Assembly: GCF_002646595.1 (NCBI RefSeq)
Contig: NZ_PDUD01000020.1
Span: 289,182 to 353,181, forward strand
Direction: 5' to 3'
Length of the DNA: 64,000 bases
DNA from: Flavilitoribacter nigricans DSM 23189 = NBRC 102662
GTDB lineage: Bacteria > Bacteroidota > Bacteroidia > Chitinophagales > Saprospiraceae
The translations under genes were made by a program, and so were the position numbers. Shown here piece by piece: positions 27,196 through 36,326 of the stretch. The notes beneath the pieces were generated by a model. It saw only the letters and a program-made list of their open reading frames with translations. It searched no databases and was not told the origin of the DNA. Each line of letters opens with the position of its first letter. Positions within the stretch are counted from its first letter, which is position 1.

Positions 27196-28929
27196 TTATC
27201 GCTGTTCGTCCAGCCGCGAATTGATCTGGTCCAGATCGTTTCGGACTTTCTGGTGTGTGTCTTCGATCTGCTGGAGGTTTTTGGACTCCTGTTCCAACAA
27301 CTGATCAAATCGTCTAAAATTGTGATCGATCCGTTTTTTTAGATTACTAATATACAATTTTAATTTCTCACTGACTTCCTCTTCGATCTTTAAACGACTG
27401 TTGTTGACTTCCTCCTCGTAGCCGGCCATGATCTTCCGGCGTTTCAGGCTGGTGGTCACTCCGGCGAAGATCAGTCCGACCCCCGTCAGCAGCCCGCCGG
27501 TGATGTCGAAAACCATGCCATTGGTCACGGCCATCAGAATGACCCCGATTGCCGCAATGCCGCCGCCGGCAGCCAGATTGGGCGTGAGCGCCTGCTTATC
27601 TGGGAACAAACTGGCGTCGCGGAAGTTTTCTGTATTCTGTACAAAATTGGTGAAGGCATCCTGCAGTTCGCGCAGGATGTTTTCCCGTCTTTCGGCGATC
27701 TCGCTGAACAGTTCGTGGTCGTTTTTGAGGATGGTCTCGCTGTTGCGGATCTTCAGGTCGATCATTTTGGCCATTTGCTGGATACTGTCCGCCAGATCCA
27801 CAACGCCTTCATTTAGCTTTTTACTCAGCTCGGCGTTGAGGTCGTTCTCCAGTTCTCCCGAAAGGCCTTCCAGCCATTCCTTAGCCGATTGCTTTTTGCT
27901 GAATACACCGGAAATAGAGCGCTTCAGCAGCGAAAAGAACGACAGGCCGGATCGCAGTTCCTGCTCTTTCTTCAGGGTGATCCGGTCGTAACCCGCCAGG
28001 AGGTTTTCCACCAAAATATCGACCTGCTTGTGCGATTTGGCTTCCTGGGCATCCAGTGTTTCCCGGATGTCCTCCCGGAAGGCGATATCCGCTTCCCACT
28101 GAGCGCGGCGCAGGTGGATACCTTCCCCGATGCGTTCGCTGATATTGACGGCCGTATCGACATTGTTGATCATCTTCAGCAACGGGGCCTGGCCGCCGGT
28201 AATATTCTCGCGAATGTAATCGCGGAGCGGGCCGAAGCCACTTTGTTCGGTCAGGCCTTCCTGTTCCTGCTTGGCGGAAACCGCAAAGACTTTCGGGGCT
28301 TCCATGCCTTTTTTGACCGCCTGCTCCCGGACACCCTGAAGGTTGATCTCCAGGTCTTTTTCGTCCAGCAGGTCTTTTTGCTGCAACACGAAGATGACCT
28401 TGCGCCGCCATTCGGCATTAACGTAGTCAAAGAATTCCCAGGAAGACTGTCGGTAGGGGTTTTTGGCCTCGAATACGAATACGATCAGATCGGAATAGGG
28501 AATGAACTTTTCCGTGATCTCCTGGTGGTGTTCAATGATGGTATTGGTGCCCGGGGTGTCTACAATGGCAATTTCCCGCAGTATCTCTACCGGCAGGTAG
28601 ATCTTTTTCAGGTGCGGATTGATCTCCGTGATCACTTCCTCCTCACCGTATAATATTTGTTGGATGGTATCCGTCATCGGCTGGGGCGCGACCTTGGCAA
28701 TTTCCCGACCGGTAGCCAGCAGCGCATTGACGAAACTACTTTTTCCGGCCTTTACTTCGCCGACGATCACAAACATGAAGGGCTCGTTGAGACGGATCCG
28801 CAGATCGCTGACGGTATTGCCCAGGTCGTTATTGCCGGTCTGTATGGCCAGGTCGTGCAGTTCTTTGACGATTTCCCCCAGTTGGTCGCGCAGGGGCTGC
28901 AATTCGGGATGAAGTAAGGTTTTGGTCAC
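27196..28929 (-). CDS. Dynamin-like GTPase
   Basis: A 577-residue dynamin-family GTPase. G1 is FVIVGEVKAGKSSFVNALL (about residues 52-70), the G2 threonine lies in APQPMTDTIQQI, G3 is IAIVDTPGTNTIIEHH, and G4 is LQQKDLLDEKD. A long helical stalk follows, interrupted by a hydrophobic glycine-rich hairpin, AAGGGIAAIGVILMAVTNG, that probably inserts in the membrane, and a coiled-coil C-terminus. Bacterial dynamin-like proteins act in membrane fusion or maintenance. It is the only dynamin in view; many bacterial members occur in pairs. Confidence 0.9.
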   Translation of the reverse strand: MTKTLLHPELQPLRDQLGEIVKELHDLAIQTGNNDLGNTVSDLRIRLNEPFMFVIVGEVKAGKSSFVNALLATGREIAKVAPQPMTDTIQQILYGEEEVITEINPHLKKIYLPVEILREIAIVDTPGTNTIIEHHQEITEKFIPYSDLIVFVFEAKNPYRQSSWEFFDYVNAEWRRKVIFVLQQKDLLDEKDLEINLQGVREQAVKKGMEAPKVFAVSAKQEQEGLTEQSGFGPLRDYIRENITGGQAPLLKMINNVDTAVNISERIGEGIHLRRAQWEADIAFREDIRETLDAQEAKSHKQVDILVENLLAGYDRITLKKEQELRSGLSFFSLLKRSISGVFSKKQSAKEWLEGLSGELENDLNAELSKKLNEGVVDLADSIQQMAKMIDLKIRNSETILKNDHELFSEIAERRENILRELQDAFTNFVQNTENFRDASLFPDKQALTPNLAAGGGIAAIGVILMAVTNGMVFDITGGLLTGVGLIFAGVTTSLKRRKIMAGYEEEVNNSRLKIEEEVSEKLKLYISNLKKRIDHNFRRFDQLLEQESKNLQQIEDTHQKVRNDLDQINSRLDEQR

Positions 28930-28952
28930 AATTACTGTTTAAAATTGTTCAT

Positions 28953-29591
28953 TCAGTGCAGGCTGTTTCGCAGGATCTCCACGGCCTGTGGACCCGTGCA
29001 GAACAGCAGGTCCAATATACTTAAATTGGGTAAAAACCCATGCTTTTCGGTAAATACCTGCGGATATCGACTGGGAGCAAAGTGGGGATCGCGGGCGGCA
29101 TTTTCATCCTTGGGGGAAACGAGTTCCCGAAGATCGTCCGTTTCCGGATCCGTCTCCGATCGGTAGCCGTTACTGTAACTGATCTTCTCCCCTAAACCTA
29201 ACTGTTTGCAGATCAGTTCGAAAAGTTGCCGGTTGAACGTAAATAAATGTTCCGGACGCTGCTGGAAAAGCGCTTCGATCGGTTCGCTGTAGTAGGGAAA
29301 GAAGGGAGCGTTGGCGTAAGCCGAACGGATGCTTCGCCAGTGCTGGATATGCCAGGGTTGGGCGTAGGCAATGCGTACTTCCCGGATGGGAAGTCTTTGG
29401 TGTTTTCCTTTTTCCAGTGGAATGGACATGATCTGCAAGCCGTTGGCCCCGGCGATATGGCATCGATTCCGGTAACTACCTTTCTGGTAATTCTCGTGTT
29501 CCTCAATGACGATCTGCTGGTAGGCCAACAGCTTGCTGAAAAATTGGATAGAGGGCAGATAATGCAACTCTATCAGCGCACTTCTTTTCAA
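28953..29591 (-). CDS. WbqC family protein
   Basis: A 212-residue member of the WbqC-like family. The N-terminal ALIELHYLPSIQFFSKLL, then GSYRNRCHIAGANGLQIMSIPL, REVRIAYAQPWHIQHWRSI and SAYANAPFFPYY are the conserved blocks. WbqC proteins appear in O-antigen clusters and may join sugars and amino acids, but the activity is unproven. No polysaccharide genes are adjacent here. It lies 23 bases after the dynamin-like gene's start-side on the same strand order, and 15 bases before the lipoprotein gene's stop. Confidence 0.88.
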   Translation of the reverse strand: MKRSALIELHYLPSIQFFSKLLAYQQIVIEEHENYQKGSYRNRCHIAGANGLQIMSIPLEKGKHQRLPIREVRIAYAQPWHIQHWRSIRSAYANAPFFPYYSEPIEALFQQRPEHLFTFNRQLFELICKQLGLGEKISYSNGYRSETDPETDDLRELVSPKDENAARDPHFAPSRYPQVFTEKHGFLPNLSILDLLFCTGPQAVEILRNSLH

Positions 29592-29606
29592 GTATTATTC
29601 AGGTAT

Positions 29607-30614
29607 TTATTCTCCCGGAGCTTTCACAAAGTGGTGCGTGATGGCTCCTTTATAACGGGTAAGTGAAGCTGTTTGCACAGCCTTATTCGTACGATCGATC
29701 TGCTTTTGAAGCTGGCGGTCGCTTACGGCTACCGCTTCACCAAGGGTAACGGCGTCCGTTGCGTAGCTGTGCAGGAGCGAGGGCAACTGCCGCTGCAGGA
29801 GGTCCGGATGGCCGAAGATGTCCGTTGCGATGATCTGTTTGCCCGAAACGGCCAGGATGCCGACCATGTTTTCCATATCCGTGAATTTATCGGCGAAAAA
29901 GCGGACGTATGCATCCCGCTCCCGGGTGAAATCTTCGGAGCTTTCCAGCGATGCGTAAGCACCGGTATGGCTGTCGATAGCGTAGTGACTGGTGATCCGG
30001 CTGACCTTATCCCAAACTTCCTGCTGGTTCTTGCTGGTAGCCAGGGTGTTGCGAATATCACCGGCAGCTACATGGTAATAACCCGAAAAAGCGAAGACCT
30101 GATCCTGCCGGGTGGCCACATCTTCTTCATTTTCCGTTTCTCCCTCAAATTGCCAGCGTCCCTGTTCTACACAGAAGACCGGAATGTCTTTCAGCGAACG
30201 GGCGGCGATGATCTGATCTTCTCCGACCACCCGGTCCTGGCGACCTCCGCGAACGATATCGCCGCTCATCAGGAATACGGCATCGCCGGTTTTATTTTGT
30301 ACCGTCAGGTTGTTGACGGCCCCCGAATCTTCAAACCGGCCGAAAGGTTTTTTCTCGCTGATGCGAAACCCATAAGTTTCAATGGCCTCGGCCAGGGTTT
30401 TCAGCTCACCGGCGGCGGCGTTGTCGGACAGGTATGTGTCGGATGCCAGAATGGGGTAGAGGCGCAGGTCCTGAAACTGCCATTCCGCTTGATCTTCCGT
30501 TACCAGACTTAAAGAGGGCGCTTGTTCCAACTGGGCCTGCTCACCGGTATTGCTTTCCTGCCGGCAGGCAACGAAAGCGGCAACCAGGAACAAAAACGTA
30601 CTTAACTTTTTCAT
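29607..30614 (-). CDS. ARPP-1 domain lipoprotein
   Basis: A 335-residue predicted lipoprotein. The N-terminus MKKLSTFLFLVAAFVACRQ contains a lipobox ending at Cys17. The body matches the ARPP-1 (ARG and rhodanese-phosphatase superfamily associated) domain: LTVQNKTGDAVFLMSGDIVRGGRQDRVV is followed by EDQIIAARSLKDIPVFCVEQGRW. The C-terminal half contains GILAVSGKQIIATDIFGHPDLL. No catalytic function has been assigned to this family. It should be anchored to the inner or outer membrane on the periplasmic side. Confidence 0.8.
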   Translation of the reverse strand: MKKLSTFLFLVAAFVACRQESNTGEQAQLEQAPSLSLVTEDQAEWQFQDLRLYPILASDTYLSDNAAAGELKTLAEAIETYGFRISEKKPFGRFEDSGAVNNLTVQNKTGDAVFLMSGDIVRGGRQDRVVGEDQIIAARSLKDIPVFCVEQGRWQFEGETENEEDVATRQDQVFAFSGYYHVAAGDIRNTLATSKNQQEVWDKVSRITSHYAIDSHTGAYASLESSEDFTRERDAYVRFFADKFTDMENMVGILAVSGKQIIATDIFGHPDLLQRQLPSLLHSYATDAVTLGEAVAVSDRQLQKQIDRTNKAVQTASLTRYKGAITHHFVKAPGE

Positions 30615-30652
30615 CTATAGGATTTTTGGTAATCAGTCCCCCAAAGATACCA

Positions 30653-31807
30653 TTAACTGCCCTCAATAGCAATAACGCTGATGCTGTCCTGCACTTGGCG
30701 AGCGGTAGCCATGGCTGCTTCCACACTATCTCCGAGGACGGTCACGTGGCCCATTTTCCGAAAGGGTTTCGTCATGACCTTGCCGTAGAGATGAATATTG
30801 ACCCCGGGCAGGGCCAGACAATCTTCCAGTCCCTGGTAGTAGGCCGGGCCGGTATGTCCTTCGGCTCCCAGCAGGTTGACCATCACGGCCGGTGTTTTCG
30901 CCTGGGTGCTGCCGAGCGGCCAGTTGAGGATGGCACGCAGGTGTTGGTCGTATTGGGAGGTATAACAGCTTTCGATAGTGTGGTGCCCGCTGTTGTGCGG
31001 CCGCGGCGCTACTTCGTTCACCAATATCTCACCAGTTTTGGTCAGGAACAACTCGACGGCCAGCAAGCCACAGAGGTCGTAGGCTTCAATCACCCGGCGC
31101 GCCAGTTGGTCGGCCTGTTCTTCCACGACCTGACTGACCTTGGCCGGGCACGACAGGAATTCGACCAGATTGGCTACTGGATTGAAGATCATTTCCACAG
31201 CGGGGAAGGTGCGAACTTCTCCCTTTTCATTGCGGGCGGCAATGACGGCAAGTTCCTTATCAATCGCTACCAGATCTTCCGCTACGCAGGGGCCCGGCAG
31301 TAGTTTATCTTCCAGGTCTTCGGCCGTTTTGATCACGCTGACTCCCCGGCCGTCGTATCCGGCAGTGCGGGATTTTTGCACAAAGGGCAGGGAGCGTTCA
31401 CCGGAAGCAACGGCTGCTTTCAGTGCGTCCGCATCGGGATAGAGCACAAAATCAGAAGAAGGAATGCCGTGTTCGGCGTAGAACTGCTTCTGCAGGCCTT
31501 TATCCTTGATAATATCGAGGGCTCGCGGGCTCGGATGAACGGTCACGCCTTCCTTTACGAGCTGGTGCAGCGCTTCGGTGTTGACGTGTTCGATCTCGAT
31601 GGTCAGTACATCGACGGTCTTACCGAAATTATAAACATCATCGTAATCTTTAAAATTACCGGTTACAAAGCGATGGGCGTAGGGTGCTGCCGGAAAATCC
31701 TCCGAAGCATCCATCAGGTCGATCGGTAGGTGAGCAGGCCCGGCCGCAAGGGCAAGCATCTTACCCAACTGGCCACCGCCTAATACCCCTATCCTGGGAA
31801 ATTGCAT
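30653..31807 (-). CDS. purK: 5-(carboxyamino)imidazole ribonucleotide synthase
   Basis: PurK converts AIR, bicarbonate and ATP into N5-CAIR in purine synthesis. The 384-residue protein has the ATP-grasp layout: IGVLGGGQLGKMLALAA at the N-terminus, PFVQKSRTAGYDGRGVSV as the glycine-rich ATP loop, and ILVNEVAPRPHNSGHHTIE with the metal-binding glutamate and asparagine. The purE partner is not in the window. It is divergent from dihydroorotase, whose start is 68 bases away, putting purine and pyrimidine genes back to back. Confidence 0.96.
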   Translation of the reverse strand: MQFPRIGVLGGGQLGKMLALAAGPAHLPIDLMDASEDFPAAPYAHRFVTGNFKDYDDVYNFGKTVDVLTIEIEHVNTEALHQLVKEGVTVHPSPRALDIIKDKGLQKQFYAEHGIPSSDFVLYPDADALKAAVASGERSLPFVQKSRTAGYDGRGVSVIKTAEDLEDKLLPGPCVAEDLVAIDKELAVIAARNEKGEVRTFPAVEMIFNPVANLVEFLSCPAKVSQVVEEQADQLARRVIEAYDLCGLLAVELFLTKTGEILVNEVAPRPHNSGHHTIESCYTSQYDQHLRAILNWPLGSTQAKTPAVMVNLLGAEGHTGPAYYQGLEDCLALPGVNIHLYGKVMTKPFRKMGHVTVLGDSVEAAMATARQVQDSISVIAIEGS

Positions 31808-31875
31808 AAATGGGAATTTTGAATTTGGAGTGCAAAGTTAAAAAACCTTATTTTCACCGCACAACGAAAAAATCA

Positions 31876-33213
31876 ATGTCAAAAACTTTTCTTTTTAAGA
31901 ATGGCCGGATCGTCAACCGGGGAGAGATCACCGGAGGGGACCTCCTGGTGAAAAACGGATTTATCGAAAAGGTCGGTGGTGTGATCGAAGCATCCGGCGC
32001 CGAAGAGATCGACGCGGAGGGCAAATTGCTGCTGCCGGGGATCATCGACGATCAGGTCCATTTTCGCGAACCGGGCCTCACCCACAAGGCCAATATTTTT
32101 ACCGAATCCAGAGCGGCGGTGGCCGGCGGGGTGACTTCCTTTATGGAAATGCCCAATACCAAACCACCGGCGCTGACCCAGGAACTATTGGAGGATAAAT
32201 ACCGGATCGGGGCGGCTACCGCCCTGGCGAATTACTCCTTTTTTATGGGAGCCGGCAACGATAATCTGGAGCAGGTGCTGCGCACGGACCCTAAAACGGT
32301 CTGTGGGGTCAAGGTCTTCATGGGCTCGAGTACCGGCAACATGCTGGTAGACGACGCCAAGACTCTGGAAGGGCTCTTTTCTCAGGTACCCATGCTGATC
32401 GCCACGCACTGTGAGGACGAAGCCACCATTCGGGAGAACGTCGCCAAATTCCGGGAGCGTTACGGAGAGGATGTGCCGATGGAGGCGCACCCGCTCATCC
32501 GCAACGTGGAAGGTTGTTACCGATCTTCCTCTTTTGCGGTAGACCTGGCCCGGAAATACAATACCCGCCTGCACATCCTGCACATTTCCACGGCCAAAGA
32601 ACTGGACCTGTTCCGCAATGATATTCCGCTGGCGGAAAAGCGAATCACCGCGGAGGTCTGCGTCCACCATTTGTATTTCAACAGTGATCAGTACGCTAAG
32701 CTCGGCAGCCAGATCAAGTGCAATCCGGCCGTAAAAGATGCTCATAATCAGGAGGCGCTTTTCCCCGCTTTACTGGACAACCGACTCGATATCATCGCTA
32801 CGGATCACGCTCCCCATACCTGGGAAGAAAAGCAGGGCAAGTACTTCGATGCGCCCTCCGGAGTGCCGCTGGTACAGCATACACTGAACGTCATGCTGGA
32901 ATTCCACCAGCGGGGTATGATCAGTCTGGAACGCATCGTAGAAAAGATGAGCCACGCTCCGGCTATCTGCTTTGAAATGGACCGCAGGGGCTATCTGGAC
33001 GAAGGCTACTGGGCCGATATCATTTTGCTGGATCCCGAGAAAAGCTGGACGGTGGACAAATCCAATATCCACTACAAGTGCGGCTGGTCTCCCTTCGAAG
33101 GACATAATTTCAAAGGCAAAGTGGAAGCCACAATGGTGAGCGGCCATCTGGCCTTCCGGGATGATCGCTTTAATGAAGACAAAATGGGGGAAAGGCTGGC
33201 CTTTAGTAGATAA
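31876..33213 (+). CDS. pyrC: Dihydroorotase
   Basis: A 445-residue amidohydrolase that cyclises carbamoyl-aspartate to dihydroorotate. The first ATG that leaves a standard N-terminus (MSKTFLFKNGRIVN) is 31876; the in-frame codon at 31810 adds a non-conserved extension. Motifs are LLPGIIDDQVHFREPGLTHK, GVTSFMEMPNT, GVKVFMGSSTGNML (carboxylated lysine), ATHCEDEATI, LHILHIST and ATDHAPHTWEEK. The usual HxH metal pair reads QVH here (Gln60, His62), which I believe is usual for the Bacteroidota subgroup. Allantoinase is an alternative, but the conserved substrate loop favours dihydroorotase. Confidence 0.9.
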   Translation: MSKTFLFKNGRIVNRGEITGGDLLVKNGFIEKVGGVIEASGAEEIDAEGKLLLPGIIDDQVHFREPGLTHKANIFTESRAAVAGGVTSFMEMPNTKPPALTQELLEDKYRIGAATALANYSFFMGAGNDNLEQVLRTDPKTVCGVKVFMGSSTGNMLVDDAKTLEGLFSQVPMLIATHCEDEATIRENVAKFRERYGEDVPMEAHPLIRNVEGCYRSSSFAVDLARKYNTRLHILHISTAKELDLFRNDIPLAEKRITAEVCVHHLYFNSDQYAKLGSQIKCNPAVKDAHNQEALFPALLDNRLDIIATDHAPHTWEEKQGKYFDAPSGVPLVQHTLNVMLEFHQRGMISLERIVEKMSHAPAICFEMDRRGYLDEGYWADIILLDPEKSWTVDKSNIHYKCGWSPFEGHNFKGKVEATMVSGHLAFRDDRFNEDKMGERLAFSR

Positions 33214-33229
33214 TCCCTACGATAATGCT

Positions 33230-33237
33230 TACCTTTG
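33230..33237 (+). promoter_or_regulatory. -7 box ahead of the transaldolase/FSA gene
   Basis: TACCTTTG matches TAnnTTTG, 51 bases before the start at 33289. No clear -33 TTG. Confidence 0.42.
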
Positions 33238-33288
33238 GCCCACGTAAAATTTGAAGTTTGTAAACCAACTGCAAAAGGAAATTCGAAC

Positions 33289-33945
33289 ATGAAGTTTTTT
33301 ATCGATACAGCAAGCATTGAACAAATTAAAGAAGCACGTGATCTAGGTATTCTGGATGGGGTGACCACTAACCCTTCTCTGATGGCCAAAGAAGGGATCA
33401 CCGGCACGGACAATATCATCGACCACTACCGTAAGATCGCCGATATCGTTGACGGTGATGTGAGCGCGGAAGTGATCTCTACGGATTTCGACGGTATTGT
33501 GGAGGAAGGCGAACGCCTGGCGGATATTGCCCCCAATATCGTGGTGAAGGTGCCGATGATCAAAGAAGGCGTGAAAGCCATCAGCTATTTCACCGAGCAG
33601 GGTATCCGTACCAACTGTACGCTGGTATTCTCCGCCGGTCAGGCGATCCTGGCCGCTAAGGCCGGAGCAACCTATTTGTCTCCTTTCGTAGGTCGTATTG
33701 ACGATATCAGCTGGGAAGGCATGGACCTGATCCGGCAGATCGCTGAGATCTACGCCATCCAGGGGTACGATACGGAGATTCTGGCGGCTTCCATCCGCAG
33801 TTCCAAGCACATTGTCGACGCGGCAATGGCCGGAGCGGATGTGGTTACCTGTCCGCTGGATGCGATCACCGGGTTGCTGAAACACCCGCTCACGGACATC
33901 GGTCTGGAAAAATTCCTGGCTGATTACAAAAAAGGAAATTCTTAG
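33289..33945 (+). CDS. fsa: Fructose-6-phosphate aldolase / small transaldolase
   Basis: A 218-residue small transaldolase (TalC/FSA group), a TIM-barrel enzyme forming a Schiff base in sugar-phosphate metabolism. [20 protein letters not shown] at the N-terminus, [13 protein letters not shown], the active-site lysine in [11 protein letters not shown], and [10 protein letters not shown] and [17 protein letters not shown] are all conserved. ATG at 33289 is chosen because the family begins here; an in-frame ATG at 33235 lies on the -7 box. Aldolase and transaldolase activities cannot be separated from the sequence alone. A terminator follows. Confidence 0.93.
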   Translation: MKFFIDTASIEQIKEARDLGILDGVTTNPSLMAKEGITGTDNIIDHYRKIADIVDGDVSAEVISTDFDGIVEEGERLADIAPNIVVKVPMIKEGVKAISYFTEQGIRTNCTLVFSAGQAILAAKAGATYLSPFVGRIDDISWEGMDLIRQIAEIYAIQGYDTEILAASIRSSKHIVDAAMAGADVVTCPLDAITGLLKHPLTDIGLEKFLADYKKGNS

Positions 33946-33978
33946 CCAAGAGGCTATCACATACATACCAAGAAAGGA

Positions 33979-34002
33979 GGGGTCAGCTTTCGGGCTGATC
34001 CC
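33979..34002 (+). terminator. Rho-independent terminator of fsa
   Basis: GGGGTCAGC (33979-33987) pairs with GCTGATCCC (33994-34002), with one G-U pair and a 6-base loop, followed by TTTTTATG. It lies 33 bases after the stop. Confidence 0.88.
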
Positions 34003-34027
34003 TTTTTATGTTTAGGGCGGTGTGTAA

Positions 34028-34891
34028 CTACAATTGCTCCAGGACGGTACGGATGAGCCGATCCACATCACCGGCCGAATCCTGGCTGAAGGTGCCGTCG
34101 TGGCGGTTGGCCAGGATCACGCTGCACGAGATCGCCCGGTGGCCCAGCATGCCGGCCAGACAGAGCAGGGCGGAAGTCTCCATTTCGAAATTGGTGATGC
34201 GTGTGCCCCGGAAGGAAAAGTCCGCAAAGGAATCGAGCAATTCGGGACTGATCCGGCTCGCCAGTCGCAGAGACCGGCCCTGGGGAGCGTAAAAACCCGG
34301 AAAAGTGATGGTAATGCCCTGGGCCCAGTTGCCGGTTACGCTGTTTAGTAAGTCCGGATTGGCTTTGCCGGCGTAAACGGGCACCGGAAGCTCCGGAAAC
34401 TGTCCGGTAAATGCCGTGAGCAGTTCGCGGGCCTCCGCCTCCGGAGTGTAATCGTAGAAATGCAGGAGATTGTCCATCCCGATGGTGTGGGATGAACTTA
34501 CCAGCGTACCTACCGGATGGTCGGCCTGGAGCCCGCCGGTCGTGCCGACCCGAATGAAATTTAGCTGCCTTTTTTTGGATCGGATGGTGCGGTTTTCCAG
34601 ATCAATATTGGCCAGCGCGTCCAGCTCATTCAATACGATGTCGATATTGTCGGGACCGATACCGGTTGAGAGTACCGTCAGCCTTTTGTTGCCGATCCGG
34701 CCGGTGTGGGTGACGAATTCCCGTTTTTGCGTGCTGAATTCCAGCTCATCGAAATATTGCGAAACCTTGGGGACCCGGTCGGGATCACCCACCGTAATGA
34801 TGGTGTCGGCCAGATGCTCGGGACGGAGATGCAGGTGATATATACTACCATCGGGATTGAGTACGAGTTCGGATGGTGAAAGTGTGGACAT
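34028..34891 (-). CDS. Nucleoside phosphorylase (uridine phosphorylase-like)
   Basis: A 287-residue NP-I family phosphorylase, which splits nucleosides with phosphate into base and (deoxy)ribose-1-phosphate. Conserved parts are TIITVGDPDRVPKVSQYF (phosphate-binding), FVTHTGRIGNKRLTVLSTGIG, FIRVGTTGGLQ, and TNFEMETSALLCLAGML, in which the glutamate pair binds ribose. It resembles uridine phosphorylases of Bacteroidota more than purine phosphorylases, but the base preference is an inference. Confidence 0.9.
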   Translation of the reverse strand: MSTLSPSELVLNPDGSIYHLHLRPEHLADTIITVGDPDRVPKVSQYFDELEFSTQKREFVTHTGRIGNKRLTVLSTGIGPDNIDIVLNELDALANIDLENRTIRSKKRQLNFIRVGTTGGLQADHPVGTLVSSSHTIGMDNLLHFYDYTPEAEARELLTAFTGQFPELPVPVYAGKANPDLLNSVTGNWAQGITITFPGFYAPQGRSLRLASRISPELLDSFADFSFRGTRITNFEMETSALLCLAGMLGHRAISCSVILANRHDGTFSQDSAGDVDRLIRTVLEQL

Positions 34892-35018
34892 TTTTTACTT
34901 TTATGTGATTAGGCGGAGTAAGATATGACTTACTTTTGGCTTTTCCGGAACCGGAAGAATTCCGACGTTCCGGTCGGAATGTATTATTTACTCAGGCTTT
35001 ATAAGCGGATATACTTTT

Positions 35019-35369
35019 ATGAATAAGATCTTTCATTTGTCTACCTGCAACACCTGCCAGCGGATCATCGGTGAACTCAACAACGGCGAGGGTTTTGAAC
35101 TGCAGGATATTAAGGAAACACACATCAGCGCCGAAGAGTTGGATCGGCTGAAAGAGCAGCTTGGCTCCTACGAAGCTTTGTTCAATCGTCGGGCGATGAA
35201 GTACCGGAGCATGGGCCTGAACGAGCAGCACCTGAGCGAAGCGGACTACCGCCGGCACATTCTGAATGAATACACTTTTCTGAAACGGCCGGTAGTTATT
35301 ATCGACGGAGAAGCCTTTGTCGGAAATGCCAAAAAGACCGTAGCCGCCGCTAAAGCAAAATTGGGATGA
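35019..35369 (+). CDS. ArsC/Spx-family protein
   Basis: A 116-residue thioredoxin-fold protein of the ArsC/Spx/YffB family. The N-terminal FHLSTCNTCQRII contains a CxxC pair (Cys10 and Cys13 region) in the place of the ArsC catalytic cysteine, and KRPVVIIDGEAFVG matches the family's cis-proline strand. Whether it reduces arsenate or acts as a glutathione-dependent or regulatory protein is unknown. Its stop overlaps the hemF start (ATGA), so the two genes are translationally coupled. Confidence 0.85.
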   Translation: MNKIFHLSTCNTCQRIIGELNNGEGFELQDIKETHISAEELDRLKEQLGSYEALFNRRAMKYRSMGLNEQHLSEADYRRHILNEYTFLKRPVVIIDGEAFVGNAKKTVAAAKAKLG

Positions 35370-36268
35370 TTGATACTTTGGACAAAACGCAAATCGCCGC
35401 GCGTTTTCGGGCGTTGCAGGATGACATTTGCCGCCAGCTGGAAGCCGCGGACGGTAGCGGTAGGTTCCGGGAGGATGCCTGGGAGCGTCCCGGAGGCGGA
35501 GGCGGCCGTGCCCGCGTGATCGAGGGAGCACATATTGAAAAAGGCGGGGTGAATTTTTCCGCCGTGCACGGAGCGATGCCCGAAAAGATCAGTATGGCCC
35601 TGCAACTGGACCAGGCCGATTTTTTTGCTACCGGCGTTTCGATCGTACTGCACCCGAAAAGCCCGATGGTGCCCATTATCCATATGAATGTTCGTTACTT
35701 CGAAATGAGTAACGGTACCTGGTGGTTCGGTGGCGGGATCGACCTGACCCCGCATTACGTTGTACCCGGGGATGCTGCTTACTTCCACGGGCAATTGAAG
35801 CAGGTCTGTGATGCGCACCACGCTGATTTTTATCCCGAGTTTAAAAAATGGGCGGACGATTATTTCTATCTCCGGCACCGGTCAGAAACCCGTGGGATCG
35901 GAGGGATCTTTTTCGATCGACTGAACGAGCAGAGCCGGGGACTGACTAAAGCAGAACTATTTGATTACGTCCTGGCGGTCGGAAATATCTTTGCGCCCAC
36001 CTACACGGAGTTGCTCAAGTGCCACAAAGCCGAGCCCTACGGAGAGCGGGAATTGCAGTGGCAGGGAGTCCGTCGGGGGCGTTACGTAGAGTTTAATCTC
36101 GTGTGGGATAAAGGAACCAAGTTCGGTCTGGACACCGACGGGCGTACCGAATCCATACTGATGAGTATGCCGCCGATAGCCCGGTGGATCTACGATCATC
36201 AGGTAGAGGAGGGTTCTGCGGAAGCCGAAACCCTGGCATACTTGAAAAAAGGAATAGATTGGGTGTAG
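35366..36268 (+). CDS. hemF: Oxygen-dependent coproporphyrinogen-III oxidase
   Basis: HemF decarboxylates coproporphyrinogen III to protoporphyrinogen IX with O2 in haem synthesis. The 300-residue product contains the family signatures EDAWERPGGGGGRARVIEGA, VSIVLHPKSPMVPIIHMNVRYFE, WWFGGGIDLTPHY, and RGIGGIFFDRLNE, with VEFNLVWDKGTKFGL near the C-terminus. The ATG overlaps the previous stop by four bases. Presence of HemF indicates oxygen-dependent haem synthesis. Confidence 0.97.
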   Translation: MIDTLDKTQIAARFRALQDDICRQLEAADGSGRFREDAWERPGGGGGRARVIEGAHIEKGGVNFSAVHGAMPEKISMALQLDQADFFATGVSIVLHPKSPMVPIIHMNVRYFEMSNGTWWFGGGIDLTPHYVVPGDAAYFHGQLKQVCDAHHADFYPEFKKWADDYFYLRHRSETRGIGGIFFDRLNEQSRGLTKAELFDYVLAVGNIFAPTYTELLKCHKAEPYGERELQWQGVRRGRYVEFNLVWDKGTKFGLDTDGRTESILMSMPPIARWIYDHQVEEGSAEAETLAYLKKGIDWV

Positions 36269-36280
36269 GTGGGAAAGATT

Positions 36281-36319
36281 CGATGCCGGGTATCAATGGC
36301 ATTTGGATACCCGGCATCG
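36281..36319. terminator. Long hairpin between hemF and a convergent lipoprotein gene
   Basis: CGATGCCGGGTATC (36281-36294) and GATACCCGGCATCG (36306-36319) form a perfect 14-bp stem with an 11-base loop. There is no U-tract on either strand. It sits exactly between two convergent stop codons, so it probably ends or stabilises both messages. Confidence 0.7.
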
Positions 36320-36326
36320 GTAAGCC

